The position numbers were made by a program, and so were the translations under genes. From Cloeon dipterum (Eukaryota > Arthropoda > Insecta > Ephemeroptera > Baetidae): DNA of 64,000 nucleotides. The notes beneath the pieces were generated by a model that ran no database searches, was not told where the DNA came from, and worked only from the letters and a program-made list of their open reading frames with translations. Location of the stretch: NCBI RefSeq assembly GCF_949628265.1, contig NC_088786.1:27053681-27117680 (forward strand), read 5' to 3'. Below, piece after piece: positions 57,432 to 64,000 of this stretch. Numbering within the stretch: position 1 is the first letter of the stretch; each line of letters begins with the position of its first letter.

Positions 57432-60400
57432 TCAGGAGTTGGGGGGACGGCGGGCCATGAGAACGAGGCAGGAGGCGAGCGCCAGCCGCACCGGGCCCGT
57501 CGGCAGCTCGACCATCACGGTGGCGACGGCCGCCAGGCCATCGGCCGTCGGTTCGAACGCCAGCGGCCGCACCTCACGTGGCCGCCGGTGGCGTCGGGAG
57601 CGCGTGGCCGCTCCAAGCACGATGGACGACGAGGCGAAGGGTCGGCGCGCGAGGTGAAGCATTTCGACGACGTGCCGCCGACGCGCCTGCCGCATGTCGG
57701 CCGCCTGTTTGGCCTTCCATAGCAGCAGGCCGGCGGCCAGCGCCAGGAAGAAGCACGAGAAAAACACAGAGAAGAAGACGAAGAGGTCGATGTGCAGTTG
57801 ATCCTGCGAATACATAACGCAAATGAGTGCATTGGGAAAAAGCTGAGATTCTCATTTTACGTTGACGCCAAGTATTTTGCATAAATAAACCCCCAGCCAA
57901 CTTAAAATAATTCTGCCGGTTTAATGCACAATTAAGTGACCCGATCGCAGACATTTCTTCCCTGAGACCAATTTTTACCTGGATTGAACAGAGGAAAAGC
58001 AGTTTGTAAAAAATGCGAAAGGCGTATAAAGCCTTGAACATTTTCAGGGGAAATGCATTGCGAAATGCCGCATGAAACTTGAGAAATTCCTACAGCGTGC
58101 ACAGGGCTCATCCGACTAAAGAACGACTCAACTTGGGAACATGTTTTTTAAGATTTGGTTCAAGCGGGGATTCAGGCCATGCAACGCTTTGACAATGGGC
58201 CCAGATTCCACATTTAATGAAGTTTAGAACAAATTCATTTGGTCAATTTTAAAGACTGTACTTGTTTTCTTTTTTTATATTTTTTTCGTGTCGTGAGCAT
58301 TCAGGAAATAAACAATATATATATGACGGTATTCGGTATTTCGTGCTCTGTTTTAACTGCGAATTATTTCATGGAACAGTGAGTGCACTAGCTTTTTAAA
58401 AGCCTATTTGAAATGTTGCATTAATGTCCTTCTGTGACAAAATTATTTACTTCATACTCGAATGTTACAGGCAAACGAAAAGAATTCAGACCCTCGCCAG
58501 ATAATCCTTACCGTAAGGCAAGCAGCAACTTTGTGATAAGTGTATGATGATATTTAATCATAGTACCTTCATTATTACGTACACGTTTGCACTAGTGCGA
58601 ACTTCAACAATTTACAGGGTAAAACGGATTTATCTTGCATTCATTAGCAAAGTTGGGCTTTGATTGATTGGGTTTTATCCAAATGTATTACCCACAAACA
58701 AAAATTGACGATCCCTAGTAATTAGCTCGATTGTTAGCACTCTTTATGTGAAATTGAATTCATCTGGGAAATACTATCGATAGGAAATTCAGTCGAGATG
58801 ACAATCGTCGGTATATAAACAATATTGCACTCGTTATAATTGGCCTCAAGGGAAACATCTGTGGCTTTGAACCAGCCACCAGGCGTTTTGACAGAAAAAG
58901 CGTCGGGAAAAAGCTGTCTTATTGTGTGTAGCACTCACTCTCAGTTGGGAATGCAATAAATCTGTATCATATATACCAAAGTAAAAACGAAAGACGCATA
59001 TCTCTCACTGCCGGGTCAGAAATCAGGAATCAATCCAGTGCCTTATTAGGCAACTTTCGATGTGTTAATGAAACGTAGGAATGCGTTTATTTATTTTCAT
59101 TTGAACAATACAGGCAGCGACCACCTACATGGTGACATTTTTTATCTGTCTCGTAGAAAAGTGTTTTAGAAGAGACAATAGGAAAAAGTTAACGTTGCAT
59201 TTTTTAAGATTGAGAAACAAAAATTTGGTCAACTTGTTTCCAGCAATAAAAAATGTGATCGTCAATAAGCATGCATTGCTCTCCAGACGAAATTTTACAC
59301 AGTATTTTGCTTTAACAGGCAAGGTCCTCTATTATGAAAAAATATAGAGGATTTTCCCATATATTTTCAAGCACTTGGCTCAAAGGTTTATTTAAGCTGG
59401 TTTGCACCATTTCCCTTGAATTTAGCGTCGTTCGCTAAAAATAGAATTTTGCGGTCAATAATATATTTAGAGACCTTTTACTTTAACGAGACCACCTGAA
59501 AATGCTGTGCCAACATTAAAGGTCGTAATCTGACGCCAATAGGATAATTATAACATAGTTTGAATTGGTATCTTAATTATGTATAAAGACAGCATATTTC
59601 AAGAAAAAAATTAAGTCTTTCGGAAATAAAAATCATAGGTCGCAATACAATTTAACTGGGTTGCATTATATCAATAAATTGGAGCATTATTCTGAACACG
59701 TAAATCGCCGTACTATTTGTTGTTGTAGCATTAGCGGTATTTAAAAGTTAAGAAGTAGTTGATGTGATCGACACTAATTAAGTCAGTGGAATGTGCGCAA
59801 AAGTCTTCTACAAAACAAAACTGTTATTAGCACGATACGCACGATAGTAGACGTGTAAGAATTATCAATTCGGGCTGACGAGCAGATTAATGGATTTGTA
59901 GCAACGAGATATGTTAATTAAACATGGAACCGGACGTCATACTTTTTAGCGGATGAATAACTACGATCCGGAATCACTTGACTTAAATGTAATAAAAATT
60001 TGACAGCGACAAACACAAATCGTGTAATGTAATAACATCTCGTGATTGGCGTGCATTTTCCATATTTAAACAGGTCATGGAATAAAAGTTATCAGCATGA
60101 AAAAAGTATAAAAAAGTCTGAATTCTTATGAGAGATTTATGTGAGCATGAGTCAGCGTCTGGTTAGCGCCATAAAACCTCCTATCAACGTTAACTTAAAA
60201 AGAAAGGTAAGCGCCCCTACCTGTCTGAAGTGCAGCTGTCCATGGAGTGGTGCGTCCCTAGCCTGCACAGCGACGTAGAAGCGTGCGATGGCCAGATCAT
60301 GAATGCTCTGGGGCAGCGTGACTACAAGCCGGTGGCGCAGGGCACGCACAACCAGGGCGTGTGCTTGGCCAAGGGTGGCAAACGTCGAGAGCCCGTGAGC

Positions 60401-63400
60401 GCCGATCTCGTTGACAGACGCGTTGCTCAGCCGAGTGTCCAGGGTCACGCGGCCGTCCATCCCGACGATTAAAGCGTCATCACGCGGCGCCAACCACACG
60501 TCAGCACCGGCGCCACCCACGTCCACCACCAGCCGGATGTCCACGTTCATGAAGCGCGGTTGCACTGCGAAAAACGCCGCACGCCCTGACTCTAGAGGGT
60601 TGCAGCTGTCACCAGTACAGTAGTCGAGCTCGACAGCCATTTGCCGGTAGCACGCATGACCACCTGAAACAAAATAAAAGGCCACATTTAATCAGGTTTC
60701 AGGGTGGATTGTCACTTAGTTAAAAACTTTTTAAGTGGATTTGTGTATAAGAATTATAGGTTTGGAAAATCATCAAGAAAATACCTATTATCATTTGGAA
60801 AGCTATTTGACATAAAAACCTATTTTCCTGGTGGCAATAAATCACGTTCAATTTCACGTTGATAACAAACACTGCTTTTAATGAAAATAAGCATGATTGT
60901 GTTACCTGTGGGTGTGCCAATGAAGAATTCCCTACACCGGGCACACTGCAACCGCCAGCAGGGTGCCCCGCCAGCGCCAACGCGAGCTCCTGCCACGCAC
61001 TGCGAGTCAGATTCGGTGTTGTTGTGGCAGAGGCAGTGGCCACCAGTAGTAGCATCGCAAGTGTCTCCATGGCCGTGGCACTCGCAGGGTCGGCAAGGGT
61101 CAAGCAGGGAATCGGTTGACCTGAAGTGGCCGTTGACGCACACCTGGCAGCGGTCGCCTGATGTGTGATTGTCGCAGTGCAAGCAAACGGCCGAGTTGAT
61201 ACTCTCGACGCAGGTGGATGAGTGGCCGTAGCAGAACTCGACGCACGGAACGCACCGCCCGTTGTTCGCAGGGTTGCCGACGTAGTTTGTTTTGCATTTC
61301 TCACATTGAGGGCCCTGGAATTCAAGGTTAAAAGGTATTTTATAAAGTGACTGGTTGATGTTTTGAGCAATGAGCAATGAGGTTTTAAATTTTCACTCCA
61401 TAGCTTAATACTTAATCCATCTTTAAATTTAACAGTGAGAGTAAAGGATTTCAAGAAATATTGTTGCAGTGACGAAACAGCCAGAAATGAGAGGGGAAAT
61501 AATTTAGAATGATTGATCATGGCAGCAATTATATTTTCAAAGGATTTTTTCAAACGGAATAATAAATTTTTATCTTTATCTGTTACCTCCGTGTTGTTTA
61601 GACATTTGGTGCATTTGTCCAAAGCATCAGGCCCTCCACACTGAGAATGCCCATTGCACTGGCAATGCTGGCGGCAGTCAGCCCCAACGAAACCAAAGTC
61701 ACAGTCGCACTTGTTAGGTTCGATGCAAATGCCATGCACACAACCTTGAGGGCAAACAGGAACACATCCTCCAGACCTGTCGAAGATAAAAATTAATAGC
61801 TGGTATAAATCTTCAAGCAAAATTACTTGTTAGGTTGATATCCGTCGTTGCACTCGCACTTGAAACCGTGAAGTAAATTGACGCATCGCTCAGAGCGCGG
61901 GTCGCAGTTGTGGTGTTCATTAGAGCACTCGTCTTCTGGTGGGCACTCAGCATAGTGCCAGCTGTGGTTGTATTCGGTGCAGGTCGTTCGCGCGTCAGGT
62001 CCGTCCATGGAGCCATCCACGCAGAAGCCCTGTCCGGTGGCGTTGGTGGCGCGCGTCCAGCACCAGCCGCACCTGGCGTGTCGCAAGCAAGTTGAGCACT
62101 GCGAAAGCGCCGTGCACGGCTGCGGACAGCGGTCAGTGCCGCCGCGCAGCAGCAGACCGCAAATGCCCCCGGCACAGAGCAGCGGAGTGTGCGCTAGGGC
62201 GACGCACGAGTTGCTTCTGGTCGCCCAGGCGCAACCAGAGGCGCCCAAGCACGATCGGCAAGTGACGTGAGCAGAGCAGGGAGTCGGACACCGGCCCCAT
62301 GGTCCACCTTCGGCCTCGACGCACGTTTCGTCGCGCCACGAACAACCCTTGTCAGCGCATGAGGCGCAGTTCGCTCCACTTGCACAAGGTGACCGGCAGG
62401 AAGATAAGCTGGATGGCGCAGAGTGGTTACAAATCTGGAAAAAATTGAGGTTGGAGAACAAAAAATTAATATAATAAATCAGTTGTAAAATATAAAAAAC
62501 GGCAGGGTAAAAATGGACCTATATTTGAAAATTAAATCCAAATGACATAATTTTGAGCATTCATATTTGCCTAAACGCAATAAAAGTAGTTTAAATTACC
62601 CAAGTAATGAAGTTAGCGCTTAATATTTATCTTTTAATATTTATTGAAAAATTGACTATATTATGGAATAGAAAATTTTATTAAGAGCGCAGTCAGAAAA
62701 CACTAAAATTGATGGCTTTCACAGGATTCACAATTCACACAAGTTACTCACCTCATCTGAGTGGACGCAGCGGTTGTTGCACCATCGACACATAGGAGAC
62801 GTCTGTGGAGGGAAAAAGGCCTGGCACTCGATGCACGACCTTGATGCACTGCATTCTCGCCGAGACATCCACGCGGCATCGCAGCGCTGGCCATTGTTGC
62901 TGATAACAGTGGCGTTGCGGGCGTCGCACGCGTCCTCAGAACCTGCTGGGAAGCAGAGGCTGTTCTCGGTGCCGTCCTTCCAGTGTATAGCGCAAAAAGA
63001 GCAGCCTCTCACGCTTCGACAAGAGGCTTTGTTGCTTGAGTACAGAGCACAAAGGTGCGGTGGTGTCTGAATGGAGCTTACGCGGCCGAGGGCGGCTCCA
63101 TTGTAGCCACCCACCACATAGACAGTGCCGCTTTCTGGGTCATGGGCTAATGATTGGCCGATACAGTGAGTAGGTTTGGATCCGACAGTGTCTAGGTCTG
63201 TAATTACATTGAATTAAAAAATTGTATCTTTCATTTTTTAAAATCAAACTACCAGAGGGAAGCAACTGGACCCACAAACTGCAAGCGAAACTGTATGCGA
63301 GTAGAACATCAGAATGGTTATTTGGATATGTGCGTCCTCCAAAAATAAGTAGGTAATCATCGATAATAACACTGGAATGCATAGTTCGTGGTCTTGGCTA

Positions 63401-64000
63401 AGAGGGCAAAATTTTACATTTTGCATGGTGAGAAAAAAACTGGACTGACCACAGGGAATTCAAAAGAATTGTACTCAGCAAACGGAGGAAGGAGTGTCCA
63501 TGTTCTTGAAGCCACATGGAGAGCGTAAAAATGATCAGTAGGGCGTGCTCTGGGGCCCTCATAGCCCCCATACACATAAATCACATCTGTAGCTGCATGA
63601 TAGGTCGCGGAGTGTCCGTATAATCCTTAAAAAAAAAATATATAAATTTTAAAACTGAACTAGATAACTTCATAATTTATAGCTAACCTGATGGGCCGTT
63701 GCCATTGAAAGTTGGACGCCACCAAACTCTAGTTTCCAAGTCAAACATCCATGTGTCGTCTGATGGCCCTCTGCATGGCTCTAGACCTCCTATGACTATG
63801 AGGTGGGAAATTTTCTTATCTGGCACATATTTTAGCACCATCGAGTGTCCAGCAAGGGCTGGTGGGTGTATACTCTCGTGGGAAACAACAACTTGTTCCC
63901 ATCTGCGTGACTTGAGGCTGAAAACCCAGAGATCTTTAAGAGCTCTGCTGCGGCAGCTGAACGACCCTTCCGCAGGTCCTCGGTTAGCTCCAAGCCCGCC
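57432..64000 (-). CDS. Megf8: MEGF8, multi-domain membrane protein (3' half; 5' end beyond the window)
   Basis: A large single-pass receptor-like protein; in vertebrates it works with MOSMO and MGRN1 to ubiquitinate Smoothened and tune Hedgehog signalling. Nine exons in the window: 63688-64000 (open at the edge), 63450-63625, 63253-63397, 62752-63197, 61827-62434, 61587-61776, 60906-61314, 60221-60663 and 57432-57803, giving 1,034 residues. In order: Kelch blades (IVIGGLEPC, YVYGGYEG, LIFGGRTYP, YVVGGYNG), PSI cysteine modules, a calcium-binding-type EGF (DECSNEHHNC), EGF and laminin-EGF modules (CECHGHGDTC), and the globular module YRQM...QPRFMNVDIRL unique to MEGF8. The membrane helix is led by QLHIDLFVFFSVFFSCFF and followed by WKAKQA. 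The tail keeps ARRPFA, matching the MASRPFA motif that recruits MGRN1. The match to human MEGF8 through the membrane helix is nearly exact. Confidence 0.96.
57804..60220 (-). other. Large MEGF8 intron (2.4 kb)
   Basis: Separates the extracellular domain from the exon for the membrane helix and tail. A+T-rich, with no exon, repeat or RNA gene I can support. It contains one TATCGATA (58775-58782), the DREF-type motif, probably by chance. Confidence 0.6.

Noticed and set aside
60152-60220. Extension of the MEGF8 exon past the donor at 60220
   Set aside because: The frame continues for some codons, but the donor (CAG then GTAGGG) joins cleanly to DQLHIDLF of the membrane exon, matching human MEGF8.
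60720-61820. A 366-codon minus-strand open frame in MEGF8
   Set aside because: It reads through two real introns and shifts frame relative to the cysteine-rich MEGF8 exons; the spliced exons explain the region better.

Overview
The window is animal nuclear DNA with short introns (mostly 45-100 bases), closely spaced genes and an A+T-rich background. The proteins look arthropod, most likely insect: a 476-residue Sec61 alpha, a midnolin/Stuxnet homolog, a Tace-type ADAM17, and two DOPA-decarboxylase-like genes. I cannot name the order. There is no prokaryotic operon, CRISPR array, rRNA or tRNA gene, and no retrovirus-like element that I can recognise. Every gene below was assembled by hand from six-frame translation, splice-site inspection and remembered family sequences. 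No database search was run.

Layout, left to right: a small secreted amphipathic peptide (650-898, minus); MSH2 (about 2279-7272, plus, first exon not found); midnolin/stuxnet (8391-16367, minus, large introns); two foldback elements (18055-18231 and 18416-18582); a DUF4743-Nudix enzyme (18790-20512, plus); a SPATA6-like gene (22534-23753, minus) with a textbook X-box upstream; Sec61 alpha (24606-26765, minus); an F-box protein with WD-like repeats (27915-30319, minus); ADAM17/Tace (30984-34649, minus) head to head with SMC2 (35156-39822, plus); TBC1D30 (40087-45486, minus) with two alternative first exons and a 30-base coding repeat; LKB1/STK11 (46183-47897, minus); a third foldback element (48302-48500); a tandem pair of DOPA-decarboxylase-like genes (49093-51266 and 54809-56733, both minus); and the 3' half of MEGF8 (57432 to the right edge, minus).

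Most neighbours are unrelated housekeeping, signalling and developmental genes. The one clear local family is the decarboxylase pair, whose intron positions are all shared and which carries a probable gene-conversion tract in exon 5. Two genes have cilium or flagellum links: SPATA6-like (sperm tail; X-box in its promoter) and TBC1D30 (Rab8 GAP, ciliary in vertebrates).

I did not find a wholly new molecular system. The best leads are the X-box/SPATA6 arrangement, the TBC1D30 dual first exons that match the vertebrate arrangement, the diverged decarboxylase duplicate, three foldback elements that could fold into long hairpins, three GC-AG introns, and an F-box gene whose last exons remain ambiguous in frame.
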